Shown: positions 26,501 to 37,800 of the stretch, piece after piece | Numbering within the stretch: the stretch's first letter is position 1 | Layout of the letters: the number at the start of each line of letters is the position of its first letter | Origin: Chromera velia | Taxonomy: Eukaryota; Sar; Chromeraceae | Length of the DNA: 64,000 nucleotides | NCBI GenBank assembly: GCA_018398765.1 | Contig: JAHBMJ010005737.1 | Span: 1-64,000, forward strand | Direction: 5' to 3' | Translations under genes and position numbers: made by a program | The notes under the pieces: model-generated | Databases searched by the model: none | The model's input: the letters and a program-made list of their open reading frames with translations, nothing else | Told to the model about the DNA's origin: nothing

Positions 26501-28398
26501 AGAGCTGCATGGAGGGAGGGAAAGAGGGACGGCAACGAATGTTATTGCAGAAATCGGGAATGAATCTGCTGTCTCCCTCAGTCTCTCTCTCTCTCTGTTG
26601 GTGTGCGTGCCTGTCAATTTTCACGTCACTTCATGCCCCACATTTTCCAAAATCAAGCGTGATCGGCTTGAGGACCAACAGGTGCAAGTGCCAAAGAGCC
26701 TCCCAAAACATGTGGTGGCCTAGTCGTGTGGCTCTGGAGTCGTCTGAGTTGCTTCTTACTCTTTTGTATGAAAGGAACACAAAAGGAAGAAGGAAGGAAG
26801 GAAGGAAACGCACCGACTGATCGAATGACTCACTGACTGACAGAGTCTGCTGAAGCTTTCGAATGCAGTCCACATCAGCGGGCACAAACGAAGGCTCTCC
26901 TCGTAGCACTTCAGGGCATCCTCGTACTTGCCAGACTGCGGACGGGCAGAAGGACACAACACACACGTAGCTAAGTACTCACACACACATGCGCGCCCAC
27001 ACACACGCACAATTGGGAAAGCAGACACGATTGCACATGCCCACACAAGGCAGAAAAATGCAGAGATGCTGTCTGATTGTTGATTCTTAGTCTTTCCTTT
27101 TTTCTTTTCTTTTGGCAGCCCCATAGCGCGGGATGCCCAGGGCACGCAGAGGGGAACGTAAAAGGCACCCAGACCTCCACACTGCTCCTGTGTCCTTCTT
27201 TTTCGGGGGTAGCCTGCCACAGGGCTTGGACTAGAGACCGAGGAAAACCCCCCTTTCTTTCCATGCCTCATTCGTCTTCGTTCTCTACTTCCCTTACTCT
27301 GAAAGCATACGACAGAGAAACGGGGAGAGTAAAGGGGGGNAAAGGGGGGGGGGGGAGAGAGAAAGCAACACTGAAACCCGAGCCTGCTCACCTTTTCCTT
27401 CGATTGCCCGAGAAGAAAGAGGGTGGCCGCTTCGGACACCAGGGGGCATTTGGCCGTTCCTGCGACGGGCAAAGAGAGGAAGACAGGTGTTGAGGGGAGG
27501 TGTGCACAGAGGCCACATCAACACGCACAGAGAGAAAGGCAAACAAAAATGAGTTGGTGACGTGGAAGCAATCCGCGCTGAATATTTTGAAATGCATGTA
27601 AAATGCCCGCTCAAGAGAGGCAGAGACAGACAGAAAGGGGAAGGGAAGTGCCTGCCGCAGGATGGAGAGAGAGGTCCGAGGCTACCGACAGGCAACAAAC
27701 AATGTAGGTGGTTTATTTCTCCTTTTCGAACATCCCGCGGCGCTCCTTTCCTCCCTCCTCCTGCTCGGAGACGGTCAACATCACCGAAACGACAGCCTAG
27801 CTAAGAAGGGAGGAAGAGGCATATGCGAAAGGCAGACGTGCAGGCAGAAAGAAGTCCCCCTGACCCAAGGATTCAATCAAGGTTGCATTGCAGGAGGGGG
27901 ACGCGGTCTGTTCCTCTTTCCCCCTATCTGTGCTCTCCCTTGCTGCCTCAAAGAACGTCTCAGCTTCGTGGGCTAACTCCAGCTCCAGGGCACACTGGCC
28001 CAAGAGCACCAGGTTCTCCGAAGAAGACGCACCCACCGACCGGACATGTTCTGTAGAAAAGAAAGTTGGACAGGTCAACCAATTGAAAAAACATTGTTGA
28101 GTGCATACTGAAAGAAACGCGATCCGTCTCTGTGCAGACAAGTGCTTATACAAGGCTAAGACACACGGCCAGGCGGGCATTTGAAGGCACCCACAGAAAC
28201 ACACGAAGACAGGGGTAGAGGCAGGCTGACGGACAGATGAATGCACGTAAGATCAACCACAGACACGCGCACGCACCCACGCACGCATTCACTCACTCAT
28301 GCGCGTGAACATACACTTAAAGACAGGATTCGGGCACAGGCAAACCCGCAGATTGGATGTTTCTTTTCCTCTCCCCTTCTTCTCACGGACACATTTGA

Positions 28399-28460
<62 letters not shown>

Positions 28461-28892
28461 CGCAAATGGAGCGAAAAGGATGGAGAGAGACTCAGCCATT
28501 CGCACTCTAACTGAAAAACACTCATTTGAACCAAACTTCGTCAAGGGGCACATCATGGATTCCCGCAACAACTTTACTTTCTTTCCGTCCCTTTGCTCCA
28601 CTAGTCAAAAGGAACAGAGACGACTCGCTTCTATTGCACTGTCTGATTCTTTTTTGCACACCTCCACACACATTGGCGCTTACACACCTTGAAGCAAAGA
28701 GTATGCCCGTCTGTGTTTTCCCGCACCCATTAGAGCCTTGCAGAACAGATGCAAGTTCTCATCACTCCTCCCCGACTCGTCTACCAGGCGCTCCGCTAGG
28801 AAGATAGCCGGATCCCAGAGACTGTGTTCCAAGAAGAATTTCAAAAATGTGCGCAGGACGCTCTCCAGATCCATTGTTGTCAAGTCTCTCAC
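17929..28892 (-). CDS. CDC27: Anaphase-promoting complex subunit 3 (CDC27), with giant loop and tail
   Basis: TPR scaffold subunit of the APC/C ubiquitin ligase. In known complexes it binds the IR tails of CDC20/CDH1 and APC10 and is phosphorylated by CDK. Seventeen exons: 28892-28688, 28050-27865, 27459-27392, 26935-26842, 26504-26019, 25800-25733, 25471-24147, 23814-23736, 23477-23349, 22968-22888, 22663-22541, 22350-22171, 21733-21686, 21467-21420, 21054-20980, 20540-20471, 20087-17929. All phases agree; 1807 aa against about 820 in human. Residues 1-184 are N-terminal TPRs (WDPAIFLAERLV; YEESLRLCPLMWTAFES). Residues 185-745 are a low-complexity loop. Residues 748-1088 are the TPR superhelix, with the family hallmark WVAIGNCFSLQREHETAIKF, then NAYAYTLIGHEY and ALDP-type repeats. 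Residues 1089-1807 are a Pro/Ser/Thr-rich tail with eight TPAQ decapeptides near 1550-1626. The start could be the Met seven codons in (28874). Identity is certain from the TPR block; the tail is a single open exon joined in phase. Confidence 0.92.
18470..18700 (-). repeat. 30-bp minisatellite encoding TPAQ decapeptides in APC3
   Basis: Eight imperfect 30-base units, each encoding TPAQ followed by six residues of the type xPVxSV. All units keep frame. The Thr-Pro of every unit is invariant while the other positions vary, suggesting selection on the TP core. Confidence 0.85.
21296..21392 (-). repeat. CT and (CTTT)n microsatellite in an APC3 intron
   Basis: GA and GAAA repeats on the plus strand, hence CT/CTTT in the sense of transcription, between the exons at 21467-21420 and 21054-20980. 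Other APC3 introns carry CA/GA tracts at 20925-20970, 21753-21808, 23482-23527, 24016-24040 and, upstream of the second exon, 28405-28460. Confidence 0.9.
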
Positions 28893-29746
28893 AACAGAAC
28901 TTTGGGGGTGAATCTTACAGCAACACGTGGGCCGGGGCCGAACGTGTTTTCAAACGACTGGGACGACGCACGGAAGGTTGATAGGAAGACAAAATCAACA
29001 ATGAGGTACGAAAGGTGGTTATTAAGGGAAAAGCTGTGGCCAGTCCCTTCAAAAAGCGTGCGCTCTCTTTCTTCTGAGAGTTCAGTCTGCACCCCTCAGC
29101 AACGAGACGCCAGTTGATGACGGGCTGAACCACGGGCCTCCTCACCAGGTTCACCCCCTGCAAAAGTATTTCAAATGGGAACAAACGTACGTGGCTTGCA
29201 TTTCTGCACATATGTTTCGCCTATTGTACTGATTACTGAAGGTAGAGCTGGCTCGAGACAATGAATTTCATTGATGACACCGCTCCAATGCCACTGTGAG
29301 AATCTATGGGCCGGGCTAATTAACGCTGAAGATCACCGAAGGAGAACATTTTTAAGCAGGTCCATCGAGCGGCGGCGCATGCATGAACTGCACACACGTA
29401 CATATATATATAGCGAAATTTGCATGGACCCCGCGCATCCCCGCGCGCCGCCACGTAGTTTCACGTATCGATATCGAAGGCAGCCTCAGATAGCCTCAGT
29501 GATTTCCAGACGTACGTAAGTATTAATAATGATTTCTGGCCTAGTCTCTACATTGCCAACACAAACGATTCGGTGCATATATAATTGGGGACACGCGTTG
29601 TGCTGAATTGTTGCGGGTGATTGCTGGCGAGAAGTGGAGAATCGATCGGAGGTGCATTTCTTTTTTTCGTCTGTCAGACTGAAAGAGGAGACGCCAATCT
29701 CTCTTCGGATCGTTTCTCGATCGGAACCTCTCATTTTGGTCTCCTT
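28893..29746. promoter_or_regulatory. Divergent spacer between APC3 and the desaturase
   Basis: About 850 bp separate the two divergent start codons, so it must contain both promoters and leaders. An AT run 'catatatatata' at 29401-29412 is TATA-like but far from either start. No other element was recognised. Confidence 0.4.
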
Positions 29747-31964
29747 ATGATGACAAAAGACGCCTCTGGGCCGGCTGCAGAGGTTGCCCAGCCGTGCGGA
29801 GAAGAGGGAAAGTGCTCGTCCTCTTCCTCCTCGTGTCCTTCTAAACCTGTTCGTCCTACTTATCACATTCCTTTCTGTCTTGATCATGTGCTGGGTGGGC
29901 TGTTTGTTCTTTTCGCCCTTCCACCGGCAGCCCTGGTGGTCGCTTTAACAGTGGTCTGGAATGCTATCGATCCCATAACGCCAAGAGTCCGGAAGGCGGT
30001 TGTGTGGGCGATGCATCCGATTGCTCGATTGATCGTGAAGAAGCCAGAAGATTCCTTTATCGTTGGGGTCGTCATCCTCCAAGCAGTCGTTCAACCGATT
30101 GCCTTCTTTTGTCTCCTGGCCCACACAGTAAAGTCCAACAGCTTCAGCATCCTCTACGCCTACCTGTACCATGTCATCAGAATTGGCCCGCACTTCACCA
30201 ACTATGCATACGCTTACACGTTGTGTCACAAGGAGGGACACGTGAAGCGTGTGGGGTTTTGGAGAGAACCCTTCAGTTACTTCCTGCACAGCGTGTTCAA
30301 TTGGTGGATTGGTCTCTTCTATGGAGTGATGCCGAGCTCGTTCTCCTACGGACACTCGAGGAACCACCACAGGCACAACAACGACAAAGAGGACGTGGTC
30401 AGTTAATTTTCTTTCTTCATCTCTTATAGTACAAACTTACGGTTACTTGCATATCCAGAACTTGTGTCAAGTAACCATTGTGGACAGTGCAGCGAAGAAA
30501 ATAGAGGCGATTTGGGTGTGAGAGGGCACGCCAACACATCCTCCAAGGACTTTATGAGAGAGTCTGAAGTCCCAAATTATTGTGGAACCCAGCAAGTCTA
30601 TCGATGCTTTTGTGACTTTATTTTTTGTGATTCACTTGGAGATGCAAGCGTTCCTGTTCCCTTTGTGTATCTATGGGGTGGCATGGGCAAGCGAGCGCGA
30701 AACTGCATCCACTTTGCCTGAAGAATCTCTCAACTTTGCCATGAAGGGCAGGGGCGTTCGACTCCATAAGAAAAACACCACGGGGGGGGATTATGCGACC
30801 CCGAAGACATGCTACACGGTTGCTTCGTGAGGATTTTTGGCATATACTTGAACACACGGTCGCTTCGTGATAATGTTTGGGATACACTTGAACGCTTTGA
30901 TGTTGATGATTGTTTTATGTTTTGTTGGATGCTTTCTGCTCCTGCAGGTGAGCACTTGGGACAGACCGCGGGACAGTTTCTGGAACTATCTCGCGTACGT
31001 TCCTCGATGGAACTCTTATCACATGAACATCAGCTCGACATTCAAATTCCTCGAAGAGAAGGAACCTGATGTGGCAGCAAAGCTGGTGATGGGCACAGTT
31101 TACTGGCTGGTGTTCTTCTGCGCAATTTCGATGCTGCACTTCAGGTGAGACAGTTGAAGGAAGGGAGAATGTCCTCACTTGACCCTCAGGTGCGGCACGG
31201 GCCTGACTGTCAGCTCAGGTCATCTTCTTTCAATTCATGGCTTCTGCAGCATTGCTAGCCTCTCTCTGCAACCCTCACTAACCTTGTAGTTCTCTAGAAC
31301 GTTTTACGGCCGAGGTGTCCTCTCTTTTCTGTGCTCGGCGAGTTGACTTTCCATGAAGGTGTCTTCTTCTGCTTTTGTTGTGGCTTGCTTTTTGTGTGCA
31401 TTCAGGTTTGCCCTGGCTTACCTTCTTTACCCAGTCGTCGAGTCGATGCTTCTTCTGAGTGCGATCAACTGGGCGTGGCACTGCTTCCTTGACCCCGACA
31501 AGACCAACATCTACGCGTCCTCCGTCACCCTCTTCCACGGAAAGGAAGAGACCAACATCCTGAATGAGGACTACCACGTCGTGCACCACCAGTACCCCTC
31601 AGCCCACTGGCTTCTGTACCCGAACCTGTACGAGAAGCATAGAGAAGAGTACATCGCGAACAAGGCCACGATTCTGGACGACACCAACGCGATGGAAATT
31701 TTCTTCCTCGCGATTCTGCAGAAATATGAAATTTTTGCAGAGAAGTGGGTCGATTTGAGTGGCACAATGAGTTACGAAGAGAAGAAGGAGCTGGTCATAA
31801 CCCGACTGCGTCATTGTTCTTGGGGGTCGCCTTTTGCCCAGAAGGCAGGCACGTGTCTGTATGAGGTGGCCACCGCCCCCGACGATGAGAGGGCCAGCAG
31901 CGTGAACAGCGAGAACGGAGACACAGACGCAGTCATCGTCAGCGCAGCCTCTGAGAAGTCCTGA
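29747..31964 (+). CDS. Membrane fatty acid desaturase-like protein
   Basis: Integral-membrane di-iron protein of the fatty acid desaturase/hydroxylase superfamily. Three exons, 29747-30397, 30948-31144 and 31406-31964, join in phase to 468 aa. Three histidine boxes are visible: HKEGH at residues 161-165, HSRNHH at 203-208 and HVVHH at 340-344 (within EDYHVVHHQYPSAHW). They lie on one face of five or six hydrophobic segments (for example around 46-72, 104-128, 183-195, 263-282 and 284-303), as expected for iron ligands at the cytosolic membrane surface. The N-terminal 40 residues are Ser/Cys-rich and the last 60 acidic. No cytochrome b5 domain is fused, so electrons must come from a separate donor. 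Substrate and regiospecificity cannot be told from sequence. The ATG at 29747 (or the next codon) is the first in the exon. Confidence 0.85.
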
Positions 31965-33639
31965 CAGAGAAATGGAAAAAAGGCGGAAGAAGAACGGGAG
32001 AGACGGGCAGACAGACAAGAGAAGAGAGAGAGAAAGAAGCATGTCCAGGGCAAAGTCACCCATTAGACAGAAAAAGTGCGTGTGTGTGAGAGCGGGGGGG
32101 GGACAGGGGGACAGAAGCGTTCCCGTTTTGTTTGTGCGTGTCTCTCTCCCTCCTCTTGCAGAGATTTTGGGTCAATTATACACATGACTCTCTGTATGTT
32201 TTTGTTTCTCCTTCCTATTTGTCTGTTCATCTATCTAATCCTTCATTTTGTCATCCATTCTTCCCTGTATCCCATGTGTCAGTCAGTCAGCAGTTGTGCA
32301 GAACACTGTCATATGGACAGGGCTTCTTAAATTGAACATCAGAACTGCAACAGCAGTTCTCTCCACTGCGTGTGTGTGTGTGTGTGTTTATCTTGGTTCT
32401 TCCCTTTCTTCGGTCTCCTTCCTAGAGCTGAATGATGGGTGAGCAGTTGAATTCCAGCAGACGGAAGGAAATGGAAGACTTCGAAAGTGATTGGGTCATG
32501 CATTCTTTGTATGTTTGTCTTGTCGTACGTGTATTTTTAAGTTTCTTTCTTGAAGAAGACCCAGACGGAGAGTACAGATGTAGAGCCGAGATTCTTTCTA
32601 GCACGGACAAGAGAGTAAAGGACCCACCGAAAGGCAGCAAAATCTCTATTTTTTCTTTTTGTTTGAGTCTGTCTTTTCCCCCTTGCTTTTGATACGGATG
32701 TTTTCTGTTTCTGACCCATCCCCTCTCGCTTCTGCTATACGTGTGTCCGGTTGGGCGAAGCAAACTCCGAGGAGCAAGGAGGAGCGCGAAAGCTGGACTT
32801 ACCAAATTCATGTAAAGCCCGAGAGTGGAGAGGAAGTGGAGTCCATGCACTCTGTGTGGATGTGTTTTGGGTGATCGGGACGATTGAACGTGTGAGGCAG
32901 AGCACAAGTGCGTGGGCATGGATCTGAGGCGCGATCACGGGTGTCTGAATTCGTTTAAGACCTCGATCGACGCCTACACATCTGCATATTTGTGACCTTT
33001 GTCTGTTGCATGTGTGTTGCAGTGCTCGTTTCGCAATGCTGTGTTCTTGTTGCATTTTCTTACTGACAGGACTTGCTTGATGCGCTTTGCCTTCACCCCC
33101 TGACAGGGCCCCTTCAACGACCACATGTCAATCAGACGGTCAAAAGTCAAGCGTCCCTTTTGTGGTGCAGTCACAAACGTCAATCGGACGATACCGTCGA
33201 TACGTGCAGCGTAGCATGCTACATCAATTTCATGATTCTGCCATCAAAATAAATCACAGTGGCACTGTCACTGCACTGTGGTACTGACACCGGAATGACA
33301 CCGGACTGTCGGCTTCTTTGAAGTTAAAGCTTTTTCACTATACTTCTAATATACTTTCTAGTATATTTTCTAACCTTTTTTACTATAGCTTTCAAAGAGC
33401 CTTTTTAAATTTTGTTATATTGGTTCTTATACTTGTTTTTTTGTATTCAACTTTTATTAATTTTTTTTCTAGCTATACGAGACTAAGTTACGAATTAATT
33501 TAACCTAGCTAGTAATTCAACTTACTTAATTCAAATTTGAAACTATGGATTGATTGATTGACTGATTAGAAAACATTTGCTAGAACATTTGAATGGTATT
33601 AATTTCTCTAAGAACGTCTTTTTTCAAGTGCCATGGTGT
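31965..33639. other. Intergenic region
   Basis: Pyrimidine/purine-rich downstream flank of the desaturase to about 32440, a TG run at 32370-32387, then sequence of mixed composition and an AT-rich block from 33310. Open frames exist (for example 32432-32692 plus), but none shows homology, splice context or composition that would support a gene. Confidence 0.45.
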
Positions 33640-34545
33640 AGGATTATAGGATTAGGATTTATGTTCCGGGGTTGTCCCGAGGTCCACTGCCGGCCGGGGG
33701 ACGGTTTACACCGTATAGGATAATTAATGTATCATATGGATAGATATTAGAAACTGCATAGATAGTCTAACGCTGGAAGTTCAGAAATGGACCGACGGTG
33801 ATGACGTATGATGATAATGATGATAATATAGCTAGTAATATGGGGGGCATTAACTTAAAGTTTGTTCCTAGCATCTGGCCTATATGTCTTTCATCTCTTC
33901 TTTCTGTCCTGGTTATTGCTCTTACTGCTAGTTCTCTCTGTCATACGACCTCATACTTGATGCTCCTCCGTCCGAATGCCTTCTTCAGCATTTGCTAAGT
34001 ACTTCCTACCCCTCAGTCATGACCAGCGCACTGCCTACTCCTCCTTCCTCCCAGCCCTCCCCCTGCACTCCTCTGGTCCCCCGAATGCATGCGCTTGCCG
34101 CTTTCAGGTGGGCAATCTGCAGTCGGGCTTGGATCCGGCCGTACGTCTTGCTCACGTGCTGCCCCCATTTCTTACTCAATCGCTCTGCCACCCTCTTCAA
34201 GAACATCTTTGCCTCCCCCTCCATCGTTCCGTCGACCGCACTCACGAGTGGGGTGAAGTCGCACCCTCTGTCCACGCTTGCCTGCCCATCTTTCCTCTTC
34301 TTTTCTTCTGCTGCTGTTTTGAGAGCTTGAGTCCAGGTCACCTTCTCCCTTGAGGCGGCGTGTGGGTTTAGCACCCTGGTATCGAAAATGGCCAGCCTTT
34401 GTGGAGCATAGGCCCCCCGGACTTGGAAGTCCCCCCTTAGCGCCGGACATCCCTGTACCTCCCCTTCCTCCCTAATGATCGGCTCCTTTGCGTGGGCCGC
34501 TCCCGTGGGGAATGCTTCCGCTGCTAGACTCGCCCACGTACGGTG
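33640..34545 (-). mobile_element. 5'-truncated LINE with C-terminal reverse-transcriptase region and tail
   Basis: On the minus strand, an open stretch from about 34455 to 34006 encodes a block found at the C-terminus of many non-LTR polymerase polyproteins: [20 protein letters not shown], then a Lys-rich spacer, [20 protein letters not shown], and [20 protein letters not shown] followed by RGTR. The element ends on the left with 'ccccggaacataaatccta' and CCTATAATCC (33640-33675), matching the tail of the other elements in this window. The 5' part is absent. The coding part is nearly intact, so this copy is younger than the one at 10.9 kb. Confidence 0.8.
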
Positions 34546-34848
34546 TTAATATTCACAGTATTATTCTTTATAAGTGAATCATTTAAAGTGATAAGTGATT
34601 TAGTAGTGCTCAGACTAGAATACTGTTGCCGATTTGTGTTCCATAGGCTGCCTCCGCGATACTCCGCGAATCTAAAACCTCCAATTTGCCCCAAACATAC
34701 ACCTCTAATTTTAAAAGGTTAAATTTTGCCATAGTTTGGAAAGACTTCAAGAAATTCAATTAATTTAAGCAGAAATTCAAAAAATGTTGCTATACCATGA
34801 TTAAAAAACAACATAAATAAAAAAAACAACATATTTTATTTCTCGAAA
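34546..34848. other. AT-rich spacer
   Basis: About 300 bases of A/T-rich sequence between the LINE and the 3' end of the coiled-coil gene. Nothing was recognised in it. Confidence 0.4.
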
Positions 34849-37800
34849 TTACTTTTTTGCTGTTCTCAGCTTTCTCCCCATCCCAAGACTCTCTGCTTTA
34901 GAGTTCCTCACAGGTTGATTTCCGGTTTCCCTTTCTCGCATACTTTCACCTCCATGCAGACTTGCCTGCATTGAAAGTCGCTGACTGGGTCGTTGGGTGC
35001 CTTCCTGAAGCGGCAATTCTACCAGCGCGCCCTCTGCAGCGCCAGCAGGGCCATTGGGGCCTCCAAGTGTCGTCCTGGGACTCTCCGAGTGCTCACCCCC
35101 CCCCCGAATCGATACAGATCCGGTTGGGGCGCTTTGAGGTCTTCCTCCTCGTGAGAGAGCGCTCTGCTCTCCCCTCAGTTCCCTCTGGATGAGGTCTTCC
35201 ATCGGAAGGGGGAAGGCAGCAGTGTAATTCAACGCACCCCCTCTTTTACTCAGCAGCTGTGTAAGGTGACGCCTCGCCTGCAAGAAAGGTTAAGTGATAG
35301 AGAAACGTGTGTGTGGAACGTGTTTCTGTGTAATTGTACTTCAGGGAGAAAATCAAATTGACAAGCTAGAACCGAATGGCATCAACATCAAGCGGGATCC
35401 CCAGACGGCAGAAACGCACTAAAAGCTTGAGTGATGAAGCGTGAAAGAAGGCAGTCCATATGGATTCATTGCGTTCAATGACATGATATGTGTGCTTCGG
35501 GTGATTACGCATGAATTTGATTCAATCTCTTCCGGGCTTCTTTGGGTTTTGTATGGCACACCACACAGACTTGATCTTCTGCCGGACACGTCCTGCTTGA
35601 GATTGGGAGCCAAGAGTTGAAATGAAAGTTCTTTCATAAGCCGCAGTCTGCATTGTTCTTCTCTGCCTGCTCTTGATTTGACTGCATTCGGACTCATCAG
35701 TCCTCAGCATGACTGACTGACTGATTGCCTGACTAAAGGACTGACTGACTGACTGACTGACTGACTGACTGACTGACTGACCGACTAACTGACTGACTGA
35801 CTGACCGACCGACCGACCGACCGACCGATTGAGTGAGTGAGTGAGTGAGTGCGTGCGTGCGTGCGTGCATGTGTGAGTGACTGACTGACTGACTGACTGA
35901 CTGACCGACCGACCGACCGAGTGAGTGAGTGAGTGACTGACTGACCCTCTTGTTTTCGTTTTGGAATCTGTTCAGCGTGATTCTCTGTTTGTCAATCTGG
36001 TCTTCCAGTTTTTTTACCTTGAACCTCAACTCGCTGTTCAAGAACTCTTGGTCACCCAATTTCTTCTGCATAGAGGCCATCACCTGCATGGACACGGGGG
36101 GGGTATGGTCTATTGAGAACATGATGATGGGAATCATGGCAGGGCAGTTAAAGGATTCGCAGACTTTGTGTTCAAGTCAGCGGAGAAGCTGCAGGAAAAG
36201 ATTTCTTTGTACGGAGAGAGACAAGGGGCCCTTGCATTGTTGGATGATCGCTGTGACGAAGTGCAAACTCATTAAGTTCTGGCTCAGACAGACTTTCGAA
36301 GAAGATGTCAGACAGACTTAGACCAAACGCCTCCTTCCCTTCGTAGGTGATCGAAAGAAGGGTGTGTGTCAAGATGCGGTAAGTGTCGTTTCTCTGTGAC
36401 GCATTGAAGGGAATGTCGATCGAGGCGGACCTCTCCCACACTTTTGAGGATTTCCGTCGGTGAAAACCTCTTGTAGGGGTCTGCCTCTGGGAAGAATGTC
36501 CTGTAGATGGTGTTGGCAAGGACTGTGGCCTCATGCATCTGAGCAGCACCTCTCCGGGGCTCTGAGAACAGCATTAGTTGGTGTGCTGCCTGAAGGACCT
36601 GCACAAAGGATTATATTAATACAGAAGGGAGAGTTTCAGAGAGAACAAGGTGAAGCTGTAGCAGATAAACATCATCAGTGGGAAAGATTACGATAAAGTA
36701 GGGAAAGCGCACAGAGAAGAACTTCAGTGGATTTGAGTCAATAGTCTGAGAGAAGCAGAAGAGGACAATACATGTCCTCTAACAGACCACAATGCGCAAC
36801 TACGCAGAAATAGAGACGGAACAGTAAACAAATCGGGAGAGTCAACAAAAATTCCGTGTCAAGCTCCCCAAAGTGTGAATCTTGTGATTCGACTGAATCT
36901 ACAACTAACGAATGAAGTCCCCCGAAGACAAGAGAGAAACAAAGAAAAAACTTATTGGAGCCGGCGACCAGGGATGACTGGATTTCTCTAGTGAATATGA
37001 CAGCCAGAAGAAAATTCCTGCAGACATTTACTTTGAAGTTGGCGCACCTGCACAGGGTCTGTTGCATGCGGCTTCATGTCTCTGACGATGACCTCCAGGG
37101 TGGGGGCCCCAACCTTCTCCCTCATGCCGTGGAGAGGCCCGTAGGAGGGAGACGTCTCCAGGGCCTCCAAAAAATTCTCCTGCAGGTATGCAAGGACAAT
37201 GATGTTCGACGAACAGGATGTTATAAGAAAGCACACGGATGTGAAAGCTTCCTTCTGCGCGAGAAGCAGATTTCTTTAATTTGATGTCACACCACTATCC
37301 ATCATCTTTTGCGCCTCTCTCATTGGAAGAAAGGATATGTCAAATGGCTGTGCAAGGAGGATTGGAAAAGATAGCTGGGGTCAAAGAATTATCAGACAGA
37401 TGTGCAGACAAAAGGCACAGATAGAACCAAACAGAGAAAAGAGTCAGAGGTGGACAGACAAACACTCGACAGACAGACCTACCTGCTTGACGACTAAACC
37501 CTCGCCCTTCATTTCCTCGGAAAAATGAGCAAACAATTTGGCAGTCTCTGCAGGTGAGGCTCCGAGCTTGCTCAGCTGTTGTTGGAAGCTCTGCAACCGA
37601 ATACAAATTGGGGCAAACGTTCAATCGATAAGAATGTCGAGGAGGGGGATCATTCTCACCTAGTTGCTTGGTGTGAGAATAAGGACAGAGACGGTCCTCT
37701 CTCGCTCGTGCTAAAATTGTTCACTTAACGAGATGGAGAGCCACGGACAAAAATTCAAAAAGCAGGTAACAGAACACGCTGGAAGAATATGAGATTCGAG

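Noticed and set aside
32432-32692. 86-aa plus-strand open frame
   Set aside because: No homology, no splice context that extends it, and composition like the flanking non-coding DNA.
35419-35697. Minus-strand open frame in the coiled-coil gene
   Set aside because: The exons on either side join directly in phase and form a continuous heptad pattern, so this segment is best taken as intron.
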